Assembly (NCBI GenBank): GCA_947630875.1
Contig: CANRJG010000008.1
Coordinates: forward strand, 1-59,722
Reading direction: 5' to 3'
Source of the DNA: an uncultured Lachnospiraceae bacterium
GTDB lineage: Bacteria > Bacillota > Clostridia > Lachnospirales > Lachnospiraceae
Length of the DNA stretch: 59,722 nt
The position numbers and the translations under genes are program-made. The notes under the pieces were generated by a model, which saw only the letters and a list, made by a program, of their open reading frames with translations, did no database searches and had not been told where the DNA came from. Of this stretch, positions 41,927 to 48,970 are shown in pieces. How positions within the stretch are numbered: position 1 is the stretch's first letter; every line of letters starts with the position of its first letter.

Positions 41927-42124
41927 ATGGAACGCTATGGAAAAGAATTTCAACTGTCACAGGATGACTTGGACGTAATCGCCACGTATATGGACGATGA
42001 TATCCGTGAACGTCTGCACGGGGAATTGGCCCCGTGTGAGCCGGAAGAATTCCTGAAAGCATACGTCAAAGAGGATCCCGATTTTAAGGCTCTGCTTCTT
42101 TCCGAGTTCAAAATCGAACTTTGA
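41927..42124 (+). CDS. Small acidic protein, 65 aa (paralog of 36759)
   Basis: ACGAAAGGAG upstream. GKEFQLSQDDLDVIATYMDD and EFLKAYVKEDPDFKALLLSE align with the protein at 36759, implying duplication between operons B and C. Function unknown. Confidence 0.65.
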   Translation: MERYGKEFQLSQDDLDVIATYMDDDIRERLHGELAPCEPEEFLKAYVKEDPDFKALLLSEFKIEL

Positions 42125-42131
42125 CAGTCTT

Positions 42132-42165
42132 GGGGGATGAGTTTTATATTCATTCCCCTCTTTTT
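42132..42165 (+). terminator. Intergenic terminator-like hairpin
   Basis: GGGGGATGA (42132-42140) and TCATTCCCC pair, then TCTTTTTC. It is followed after about 27 bases by a weakly initiated small gene. Confidence 0.65.
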
Positions 42166-42191
42166 CAAAAAGCATTTCAAGCGAAAAACCC

Positions 42192-42353
42192 ATGAACACA
42201 ATATTTTATGCAGTCGAAACGGAAAATCAATACGACCAGATTCTTATGTTTGACACACATAAAGAAGCTGTCAGCTGGTGCAAAAGCGCTACCCGTTGGT
42301 CGGATGATGAGATTGCCAAACATATCAAAAAACATCTATTCACCTTGATGTGA
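42192..42353 (+). CDS. Small hypothetical protein, 53 aa
   Basis: Open frame NTIFYAVETENQYDQILMFD ... to a TGA at 42351. No clear ribosome binding site, but codon style and position before the next gene support it. Confidence 0.45.
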   Translation: MNTIFYAVETENQYDQILMFDTHKEAVSWCKSATRWSDDEIAKHIKKHLFTLM

Positions 42354-42369
42354 ATGAAAGGAGAAAATC

Positions 42370-42762
42370 ATGATCTATTACAGTACACAAAGGCCAGTTA
42401 CCCTGGGGACATTTCCGAACCCGAAAGGAAACAGAGTGATTCGAATCAAAAACTTTGATTCCCGTACTTATGTCGATGCTATCGGCAGAGAGGCATGGGG
42501 ACTGATCGAATATGATAAACCGCTTTCTCGCAAAGAAGCTGATTCATACGAATTGGCAGCGGAAAACGAGACTTTTTCCAATGTGGAAGATTACATGGAA
42601 AAGCATGAATTCTCATTCGCAGATAAGGAGAAGGTGCGGAAGTTCCTTAAAGACGTAGAGGCTGCCGAGGCAGTTCTCACACAGAAAGATCTTCGCTTTG
42701 TCAATCCGAGCGCTGAAATTCAGCTGGTTTCAAGAGCGGATCTTGGTATTGCAGAAAATTAA
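42370..42762 (+). CDS. Hypothetical protein, 130 aa
   Basis: AAAGGAGAA upstream. Alpha/beta, with EAWGLIEYDKPLSRKEADSY in the middle, a helix-rich segment and a beta tail. Resembles small accessory proteins of large Clostridia plasmids; no domain can be named. Confidence 0.6.
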   Translation: MIYYSTQRPVTLGTFPNPKGNRVIRIKNFDSRTYVDAIGREAWGLIEYDKPLSRKEADSYELAAENETFSNVEDYMEKHEFSFADKEKVRKFLKDVEAAEAVLTQKDLRFVNPSAEIQLVSRADLGIAEN

Positions 42763-42778
42763 ATAAAGGAGAAAAACG

Positions 42779-43228
42779 ATGAAAATTAAAAAAGATTACC
42801 GGTATCATGTAACTATATTTGATGAAATCCTTGCCAATCGGGAGCAGGAATACTTACGTTTCGGAAAAAATGATCCGAACTATATTTCGGAATTCGATGA
42901 ATGCGATCTTATGGATTCTATGAAATGGCTACGGACTTCTGCCAGATCTTTCAATGTTAAATCATTTGAGGAAGTCGAAGAACGTATCAGGAGTAAATTC
43001 CACAATGGTCGTATTGATACTACACCGATGATCGAAGGTGAGTATTTTTACTGGTTCGACAACAACATGCTGGTAGATGACCAGCGGATGCTGCACCGGA
43101 CGAGTATTTCCGTACATTACGTCTCCGATGTGGAGATTACGGCTGATGATTTGCGGCGCATGGCAAAAGAACTGCCGAAAGTGCCGGAAGTTTTCGCTGT
43201 AGATATGACAAAGGAGGCGGCAAAATGA
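42779..43228 (+). CDS. Hypothetical protein, 149 aa
   Basis: AAAGGAGAA upstream. A Lys/Asp-rich alpha/beta protein (KKDYRYHVTIFDEILANREQ; YFYWFDNNMLVDDQRMLHRT). Stop overlaps the next start (ATGA), so coupled. Function unknown. Confidence 0.6.
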   Translation: MKIKKDYRYHVTIFDEILANREQEYLRFGKNDPNYISEFDECDLMDSMKWLRTSARSFNVKSFEEVEERIRSKFHNGRIDTTPMIEGEYFYWFDNNMLVDDQRMLHRTSISVHYVSDVEITADDLRRMAKELPKVPEVFAVDMTKEAAK

Positions 43229-43536
43229 AGATTTTGGCAGATGGGTCATTAGACAGGGACGCAGAAATCGCAAAGTGGCACATAGAAAAGTATGAAAAGT
43301 TACTTAACTACGCAATCAAGCAAGGGTTTAGTGACTTCGATGACGTCACGACGTGGCTCCATAATGAGCAGGCGTATTGGATGAATAAGGTGTTGAATGA
43401 CAGCAATAACGAACTCATAGCAGTTGTTTGGAAAGACGGCTCTGTTCACATCTATAATCGGATTTCGTACTGCAATCACAAGTTCGGACGCAAGAAATCA
43501 AAGTATTACAAATGGGAGGCGGCGCAAAATGACTAA
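43225..43536 (+). CDS. Hypothetical protein, 103 aa
   Basis: Start overlaps the previous stop, with AAGGAGG upstream. Helical first half (EIAKWHIEKYEKLLNYAIKQ), beta second half (ELIAVVWKDGSVHIYNRISY). Function unknown. Confidence 0.6.
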   Translation: MKILADGSLDRDAEIAKWHIEKYEKLLNYAIKQGFSDFDDVTTWLHNEQAYWMNKVLNDSNNELIAVVWKDGSVHIYNRISYCNHKFGRKKSKYYKWEAAQND

Positions 43537-43705
43537 GCGATATGTTCAGGAATTTGCTAATGATGTGCTGGAAAGCATGAATCCCGACAAGCACAGTGAT
43601 GAAATCAACAGAATTCATGTGCTGGTGAGTTACTACAAGCGTGGTATGTACACGGCGTTTGATACCGTTCGAGAGATCGTAGAAATCAAAGTTTCTACAT
43701 TATAA
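43529..43705 (+). CDS. Small helical protein, 58 aa
   Basis: ATG 43529 behind GGGAGG, overlapping the previous gene by 8 bases. Helix-rich (RYVQEFANDVLESMNPDKHS; IHVLVSYYKRGMYTAFDTV). Function unknown. Confidence 0.55.
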   Translation: MTKRYVQEFANDVLESMNPDKHSDEINRIHVLVSYYKRGMYTAFDTVREIVEIKVSTL

Positions 43706-43728
43706 AAAAAGAAAAGGAGAACAAAAAA

Positions 43729-44373
43729 ATGATGAACAATAATTATTTTCGTTTAATAGCAGATTCAGTGATGTCTTCAAAAAAATCCGTAGATATGGAA
43801 AACATGTGCCTCTTTCCGGTATTGTGCAAGAAGGACGGAAAGGAGCATTTCGGGGATACTTTCCTCGATATGGATGTGACCTATCATTTTGGCGGTCATA
43901 TGACGAACAGCCTTGGAGACGAACGGCTTGCTTCTTTTGAAATCACGCCTAGTATGGCAGAAAGGCTTGAAAATGGTTTCGGGATCACAAAAGAAATGAT
44001 TGTTAAAACTGCTATGGACAACATTTCAAATTTATACGGCCCGTTAATCATGCCTTGTCCGTTTGACCCTGATGTTTTCGATATTCTTTCATCTGCGTAT
44101 CAGACCTATGGTGCATCGGTAGTTTTGTCAACCGGATTGCTGAAAGTTTACGCCAGGGATAAAGGATGCAAGAAGATTATTCTGCTTCCGAGCAGTATTG
44201 ATGAGATGCTGCTGATTCAGGTAAAGGATGATGACGATTATCTTTCGGACTTGCCACAGTATCGGGAAATGGTATGGGATATTAACAGGACTGTTCTGTG
44301 TCCGGAAGATGTACTTTCCGATCATGTTTATATTTATGATCTGGAAACGGACAAAATCACGATTGCTGCTTAA
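43729..44373 (+). CDS. DUF5688-type protein
   Basis: 214 residues behind AAAAGGAGAACA. FPVLCKKDGKEHFGDTFLDM, a middle helix, then GLLKVYARDKGCKKIILLPS and SSIDEMLLIQ are typical of the DUF5688 family common in Clostridia mobile DNA. Function unknown; its ribosome binding site is a perfect match to the candidate anti-SD RNA at 39153. Confidence 0.75.
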   Translation: MMNNNYFRLIADSVMSSKKSVDMENMCLFPVLCKKDGKEHFGDTFLDMDVTYHFGGHMTNSLGDERLASFEITPSMAERLENGFGITKEMIVKTAMDNISNLYGPLIMPCPFDPDVFDILSSAYQTYGASVVLSTGLLKVYARDKGCKKIILLPSSIDEMLLIQVKDDDDYLSDLPQYREMVWDINRTVLCPEDVLSDHVYIYDLETDKITIAA

Positions 44374-44449
44374 TAAAAATCAAAATTGGCTGCTTCTGCT
44401 TTATGCGGGGCAGACATCAAAAAAAAGAAAGAGGATGCGTCTGATTCAC

Positions 44450-44484
44450 AAAGGGCTGTTTCTTTATGGAACGGCCCTTTTATT
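44450..44484 (+). terminator. Intergenic terminator-like hairpin
   Basis: AAAGGGCTGTT and AACGGCCCTTTT pair around a 9-base loop, followed by TATT. The nuclease gene starts 22 bases on, so it needs readthrough. Confidence 0.7.
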
Positions 44485-44505
44485 CAAAAAAAGGAGAGTT
44501 TGTTA

Positions 44506-45231
44506 ATGAAAAGAAAAAAATATTCAGCCAATAGAAGAAAAAGCCTGTTAGTGGGGTACGCCATACTCCTGCTTGTTTTAGCAGCGGGTGCTTTTTATAC
44601 GCATATGCGCTCCGCTGTGCCGCAATCGTCTGTGTCAATTTCTAATCTCATGGATAATCTTCCGGAGTATACCGGCGATCCGTATGTTTCCGTCAATGGC
44701 AACAAGCCGGATTTTACCGAGGAAGATATGACCGATCAGTCGTTCGAAACCTATTCCGATCTGGATATTCTTGGTCGATGTGGTGCTGCTTTTGCCTGTA
44801 TCGGACAGGATCTGATGCCAACGGAAGAACGGGGCAGTATCGGTCAGGTAAAACCTGCCGGGTGGCATACCGTCAAATACGATATCGTGGACGGTATGTA
44901 CCTGTATAACCGCTGCCATTTGATCGGTTTTCAGCTTACCGGAGAAAACGCCAATGAGAAAAATCTAATCACCGGAACCCGGTACATGAACGTTCAGGGA
45001 ATGGAAGGATTGGAGAGCGAAGTCGCCGGGTATATCAAGAGAACCGGTAATCATGTGCTTTACCGGGTAACACCGGTATACAAAGGCGTGGAACTGATTG
45101 CAAGAGGCGTACTCATGGAAGCGTATTCCGTAGAAGACAACGGCGCTGGCATATGCTTTGCGGTCTATGCATTCAATGTCCAGCCGGGAGTGGAGATTGA
45201 CTATCTTACAGGCGACAGCCATTTGCAGTGA
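44506..45231 (+). CDS. Membrane-anchored non-specific DNA/RNA endonuclease
   Basis: 241 residues. A basic N-terminus and one membrane helix (residues 13-33) place the domain outside. The DNA/RNA non-specific endonuclease domain has YNRCHLIGFQLTGENANEKN (catalytic His within RCHL, where classical enzymes have DRGH) and NLITGTRYMNVQGM. Related EndA-type enzymes act in DNA uptake or degrade incoming DNA. Here it could trim DNA during transfer or defend against it. Confidence 0.85.
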   Translation: MKRKKYSANRRKSLLVGYAILLLVLAAGAFYTHMRSAVPQSSVSISNLMDNLPEYTGDPYVSVNGNKPDFTEEDMTDQSFETYSDLDILGRCGAAFACIGQDLMPTEERGSIGQVKPAGWHTVKYDIVDGMYLYNRCHLIGFQLTGENANEKNLITGTRYMNVQGMEGLESEVAGYIKRTGNHVLYRVTPVYKGVELIARGVLMEAYSVEDNGAGICFAVYAFNVQPGVEIDYLTGDSHLQ

Positions 45232-45260
45232 GGCTGTTTTTCTATGAAAGGAGACAAAAC

Positions 45261-45716
45261 ATGAAGATTTACAAATACGATGTAGAAAAAAACCGTACAG
45301 GAAATCCTGTTCTTGTGAAAGAAGCCATTATCGAAAGCAACGACAGTATTTTTAATTCACCGCAGTTGATAGCGCAGCTGTTCAGTTTTCTCGAGAAAAA
45401 GGCAGAGGAACGTGTGTACGTACTGGCGCTTGATGCAAAGTGTCATCCGCTTGGTATATCTGAAATTTCCCATGGTACGGCCACTTTATCGCTTGCCGGG
45501 AAAAAGGAACTGTTTACTCGCCTGCTGCTTATGGGCGCAACCGGTTTTGTTCTGGTGCATAATCACCCGAGCGGCTGCCCTGAACCCAGCAAGGAGGACA
45601 ATTCTCTTACCGGTGCGGTAAAGGATATGGCAAAGCTGATGGAAATGACAATGCACGATCATATCATTATCGGGAAAAGAACATATTTCAGCTTCCGTCA
45701 AAATGATCGTCTGTAA
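45261..45716 (+). CDS. radC: RadC-like JAB-domain protein
   Basis: 151 residues behind AAAGGAGACA. The metal-binding JAMM motif HNHPSGCPEPSKED is at about residues 104-117. VLALDAKCHPLGISEISHGT and FTRLLLMGATGFVLVHNHPS are RadC landmarks. The N-terminal helix-hairpin-helix of chromosomal RadC is absent, as in the short mobile-element forms. Role uncertain: recombination or antirestriction accessory factor. Confidence 0.9.
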   Translation: MKIYKYDVEKNRTGNPVLVKEAIIESNDSIFNSPQLIAQLFSFLEKKAEERVYVLALDAKCHPLGISEISHGTATLSLAGKKELFTRLLLMGATGFVLVHNHPSGCPEPSKEDNSLTGAVKDMAKLMEMTMHDHIIIGKRTYFSFRQNDRL

Positions 45717-45730
45717 AGGAGGAAATTGTG

Positions 45731-46048
45731 ATGAAAGTCAAAGTTGGCGAAGAAATAAAAGAGATAGAGATATACGGTCGCAACGGGATCGAATGTACAG
45801 AGGATATCGTCGGTAATACCGGTGATGTGGCGTTTGACTACGATTCCCAAATGTTTTGCATGACCCCGGAAGAATTTGCATGGTGGGAAGCATATGCAGA
45901 AAAAGAAAACGAAGTCGTAAGGCTCGAAAACAATTTGACCTTTGAACAGAGGGAAGAATATTTTCTGCAGGAAGATTTGCTTGATTATACCGACATGGAT
46001 GCGGAGGTTGACAGGCGGCTCAAATGGCTGCATGAAAACTGCAAATAA
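45731..46048 (+). CDS. Hypothetical acidic protein, 105 aa, end of operon C
   Basis: ATG 45731 with AAAGGAGG; GTG 45728 is an alternative. KVKVGEEIKEIEIYGRNGIE gives N-terminal strands, the rest is a long acidic helix (FTFEQREEYFLQEDLLDY-like). Its last bases overlap operator-like site D. Confidence 0.6.
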   Translation: MKVKVGEEIKEIEIYGRNGIECTEDIVGNTGDVAFDYDSQMFCMTPEEFAWWEAYAEKENEVVRLENNLTFEQREEYFLQEDLLDYTDMDAEVDRRLKWLHENCK

Positions 46049-46080
46049 GTATTTATGTAATTAAGTAAATGCGTATAAAT
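46044..46080. promoter_or_regulatory. Operator-like site D
   Basis: AATAAGTATTTATGTAATTA then AGTAAATGCGTATAAAT: again a TTAAGTAAAT copy plus a diverged partner, 28 bases upstream of promoter D, overlapping the end of the previous gene. Confidence 0.55.
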
Positions 46081-46107
46081 CAAGTACAGCAAATTCAAAA
46101 ATTGTAC

Positions 46108-46136
46108 TTGCAATTACAGTATTTATGGACTATAAT
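46108..46136 (+). promoter_or_regulatory. Promoter D
   Basis: TTGCAA (46108-46113), 17 bases, TATAAT (46131-46136), as at promoters B and C. Confidence 0.8.
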
Positions 46137-46142
46137 CAAGTC

Positions 46143-46303
46143 ATAATAAACCAATTTCTCAGTATATCTTTTTTGTACTGATCTTTACTTTCTTAGCGAT
46201 CAACTATTCAGATCGTTTTTCCACTATTTTAATGAAGGGATAGTATACCCTTTTCTATAATGTAAAAACACCTTTGGAGGATTTTTCTTTCAGGGTTTTT
46301 TTG
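46143..46303 (+). ncRNA. Leader RNA D with four hairpins ending in a terminator
   Basis: AAACCAATTTCTCAGTATAT and the first hairpin match leaders B and C exactly over long runs; the second (CGATCA..AGATCG), third (AAGGGATAGTATACCCTT) and terminator (ACCTTTG..CAGGGTTTTTTT, 46270-46302) keep their shape with changed loops. ssb starts 51 bases later. Confidence 0.7.
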
Positions 46304-46353
46304 TATTTTAAAATAAAAAATTTTTGGCCAAGAGCCACGAAAGGAGACAAAAA

Positions 46354-46782
46354 ATGAATAAGGTAATGTTAATGGGAAGACTGACAAACGATCCGGAGGT
46401 ACGTTACAGTCAGGAAGAAAACGCAGCGGCGGTAGCAAGATTTACTCTTGCGGTCAACCGGAGAGACGGCAATGCAGATTTCATTCAGATTGTAGCGTTT
46501 GGAAAGTTGGCAGAAACCATCGAAAAGTATCTGTCAAAAGGCAGACGTGTTTTGATCGCAGGACGCATCCAGACCGGAAGCTATACCAACAGAGACGGAC
46601 AGAAAGTCTATACCGTTGATGTTATTGCTGACGAAATGGAGTTTGCTGACGGAAAGAAAGCAGACAATGCAGCCAATCCTGTGCCGACACCGGCGCATAC
46701 AGATAACGATATTCCCGCAGCGACCCCCGGATTTATGAACATTCCGGACGGAATCGATGAGGAAATGCTGCCGTTTAATTAA
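46354..46782 (+). CDS. ssb: Single-stranded DNA-binding protein
   Basis: 142 residues behind GAAAGGAGACA. KVMLMGRLTNDPEVRYSQEE, FTLAVNRR, FIQIVAFGKLAETIEKYLSK and RVLIAGRIQTGSY are the OB-fold of bacterial SSB. The Pro/Ala/Asp linker ends in the acidic tip DEEMLPFN, which recruits repair and replication partners. First gene of operon D; it would coat DNA during transfer or replication. Confidence 0.95.
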   Translation: MNKVMLMGRLTNDPEVRYSQEENAAAVARFTLAVNRRDGNADFIQIVAFGKLAETIEKYLSKGRRVLIAGRIQTGSYTNRDGQKVYTVDVIADEMEFADGKKADNAANPVPTPAHTDNDIPAATPGFMNIPDGIDEEMLPFN

Positions 46783-46828
46783 TGTGCGGTATATCCAGTA
46801 ATCCCAAGAAATTACACAAACAAACACA

Positions 46829-46867
46829 GTAGCGGGCGTTTTTAATAACGCTCGCTACACTTATTTT
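46829..46867 (+). terminator. Intergenic terminator-like hairpin after ssb
   Basis: GTAGCGGGCGTT and AACGCTCGCTAC pair over 12 positions with one mismatch, then ACTTATTTT. It lies 15 bases before the next gene. Confidence 0.7.
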
Positions 46868-46881
46868 AAGGAGGAAAGAAC

Positions 46882-47166
46882 ATGTCATATTTCAGCTATA
46901 TCAACACCATTAAAAACGCCCTTATGCTTTACGGCGTAAAAGAAGGACTTGCGAAGAAAACAGCGGAAAGCTGCAGAGGGTTCTACACAAACGACAAAAA
47001 GTATGTACCCGTGGATCAGGCAGTGGATTTCTGTACCAGTCGGATTGCCTTGTCGGATTTTTCTGTTGAGGGTCTGAAAGAGATTAAGAAAAGAAACAGT
47101 TCCAGATCCGAAGAAATCAAAGAGTTTTTAAGCACTTGCTTTGGCAATTTGGTGTTTGAGGCTTGA
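46882..47166 (+). CDS. Hypothetical protein, 94 aa
   Basis: AAGGAGGAAAG upstream. Helical (YINTIKNALMLYGVKEGLAK; VDQAVDFCTSRIALSDFSV). Function unknown. Confidence 0.6.
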   Translation: MSYFSYINTIKNALMLYGVKEGLAKKTAESCRGFYTNDKKYVPVDQAVDFCTSRIALSDFSVEGLKEIKKRNSSRSEEIKEFLSTCFGNLVFEA

Positions 47167-47222
47167 TGAAAGAGGTATACTGCTGCTTGAATGGAAAAAG
47201 ACGATTTGTGAATTTAAAAACA

Positions 47223-47251
47223 TTGACAAAATTTCACATATACGTTAATAT
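47223..47251 (+). promoter_or_regulatory. Promoter of the toxin-antitoxin pair
   Basis: TTGACA (47223-47228), 17 bases, TAATAT (47246-47251), 18 bases before the GTG start. Confidence 0.75.
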
Positions 47252-47268
47252 TTGAGCAGGAAAAGAAG

Positions 47269-47640
47269 GTGGTGCATATATTTGAAGTAGAGTTTTACCA
47301 AAGAAGTAACGGAGATATTCCAGTTAAGGATTTTTTGCTCACATTAAACTCAAAAATGCGAGCAAAAGCATTCCATGAAATTGACCTGTTGCGGAAAATG
47401 GGAAATGAATTGAGAGAGCCGTATGTTAAAGCTATAAAAGGTAAAGATAACAAGGGATTATATGAATTAAGAGTAAAATTTTCAAGCGATATAGCAAGGA
47501 TATTTTATTTTGTTTATTATAATAACAAGTACATCTTACTTCACGGATTTGCTAAAAAGACAATGAAAACGCCAAGAGCAGAAATCCTTAAAGCCAAAAC
47601 ATATATGGAAGATTATGCAAGGAGGTATCAACATGAGTAA
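47269..47640 (+). CDS. HigB/RelE-superfamily toxin, Gp49-like
   Basis: 123 residues from GTG 47269 (AAGAAGG overlaps closely, so 47272 is also possible). FEVEFYQRSNGDIPVKDFLL, then YELRVKFSSDIARIFYFVYY and HGFAKKTMKTPRAEI, is the phage Gp49/HigB-like pattern. Such proteins cleave mRNA on the ribosome. The next gene is the antitoxin, overlapping by 8 bases. Confidence 0.85.
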   Translation: MVHIFEVEFYQRSNGDIPVKDFLLTLNSKMRAKAFHEIDLLRKMGNELREPYVKAIKGKDNKGLYELRVKFSSDIARIFYFVYYNNKYILLHGFAKKTMKTPRAEILKAKTYMEDYARRYQHE

Positions 47641-47917
47641 AGTAAGTATTCCTTTTGAGGAAGTCAAGGCTGAATTGATGAAAGACGAGAAATTTGCAAA
47701 AGAATATGAACAATTGGCACCTCGTTATGAAGCCATTGAACAAATCATCAGGGCAAGGAAGGATAAGAAAATGACACAATCCGATCTTGCAAAACTGGTT
47801 GGTACGCAGACGAGCAGCATTTCCAGATTGGAAAGCGGAAATTATAATCCGAGTTTGGATTTTCTTGCAAAGGTTGCTTCGTCTTTAGGCAAAAATCTCA
47901 CAATTCAGATTAAATAA
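47633..47917 (+). CDS. HigA-like XRE antitoxin
   Basis: 94 residues behind GGAGGTATC, overlapping the toxin. The helix-turn-helix is near residues 45-85 (MTQSDLAKLVGTQTSSISRL; NYNPSLDFLAKVASSLGKNL). It should neutralise the toxin and repress the pair's promoter. Toxin-first order is typical of higBA. Confidence 0.9.
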   Translation: MSKVSIPFEEVKAELMKDEKFAKEYEQLAPRYEAIEQIIRARKDKKMTQSDLAKLVGTQTSSISRLESGNYNPSLDFLAKVASSLGKNLTIQIK

Positions 47918-47947
47918 ACGTACAAACAACTAAATATTACTAAATAA

Positions 47948-48064
47948 AAAGAGAGCGGTTTATCTGCTCTCTTTTTGCGTTAAAAAGGAAAAATAAAAAG
48001 ACAAAAAACAAAAATTCAAGCTTTTTATAAGGACGGTCATGTTTTGTGATCGTCCTTCTTTCTT
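47948..48064 (+). terminator. Two consecutive terminators after the toxin-antitoxin pair
   Basis: AAAGAGAGC..GCTCTCTTTTT (47948-47976) and AAGGACGGTCA..TGATCGTCCTTC (48029-48064). Both are good intrinsic terminators. The next gene starts 84 bases later with no evident promoter of its own. Confidence 0.75.
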
Positions 48065-48147
48065 AGGAGAGATCAAAAGTGATGTAAACAATATATCCGC
48101 TGTTCCTATGACACCGGATCATTTTAAAGGAAAGGAAGAACAAAAAA

Positions 48148-48970
48148 ATGATGAAAAAAAGTATTAAGCCGTGTCCCGTTGGTCGGATTGAATATTACTA
48201 CGGACCTGGCGGATCGGTGGTAGAGCGTTGTGAATTTGCAAATGCCGCAGCATTCATCCGGAAGATCAAAGAAGACAGTAATTGTGGAGTACCTATGCAC
48301 GTTGTTGTCTATACCGATGAAAAAGGCAACAAACTGGAATTTCCGGAATTCTTCTTTAGCAATCTGAATCCTTGCACAACAAAGTATTCAGAGGAAGTGC
48401 TGGTTCAACTGCAGTGTGCAATTGGAGATACCGTATACCGGATCTGCCCCAAATGCAGTAATACCCATAACGGAAGTTGTTCCGGTTGTGCGTGGCTATC
48501 TGCCTTGGGAAATCGAGGATGTGAAATATATGGCTTATGGAAGGATGGACAATATCCGCCTGAAAAATGCCACATAGTACCGTACAAGGTATCGTGGAGT
48601 TACATTCCTAACCTCGTAGAGCATATCGGAAAAACCGTGTTCTTAACCGAAAAAGAAGCGGAAGACGCACTGGCAAAAGCAAAAGCCGCTTCAAATGCTG
48701 ATACACCGGATCGACAAGTGATCCACAATGAACCGCCTTATACGGTTACGGAAGTTTGTCCCCATTGTGGTAGCGAAATCGAAATGAACTGGAGTACGGA
48801 AGCGTTTGGATTTAAGGCATTTTGTCCTGTCTGCGGTAAACGTCTGATGCTTTGTGACGAATGCAGACATGCAAACTGCGGAGGCTGCGACTACGACAGT
48901 CGCACGGACACCTGTAAACACAACAATCCGGCACCAAAAAAAGTGTTGATAAAACTTTATATATGTGAAG
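48148..48970 (+). CDS. Double zinc-ribbon protein, exon 1 of a gene whose end lies beyond intron 2
   Basis: ATG 48148 behind AAAGGAAGAACA. Two cysteine clusters: CPKCSNTHNGSCSGC in the middle, and CPHCG...CPVCGK followed by CDECRHANCGGCDY at the end. Such proteins are frequent in Firmicutes phages and plasmids. The coding frame is cut at 48970 by the intron; after splicing the end is YICEEKEI and a TGA at 51752-51754 (278 residues). In the unspliced RNA it would read GATCSSTSQ before stopping, so only the last few residues change. Confidence 0.75.
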
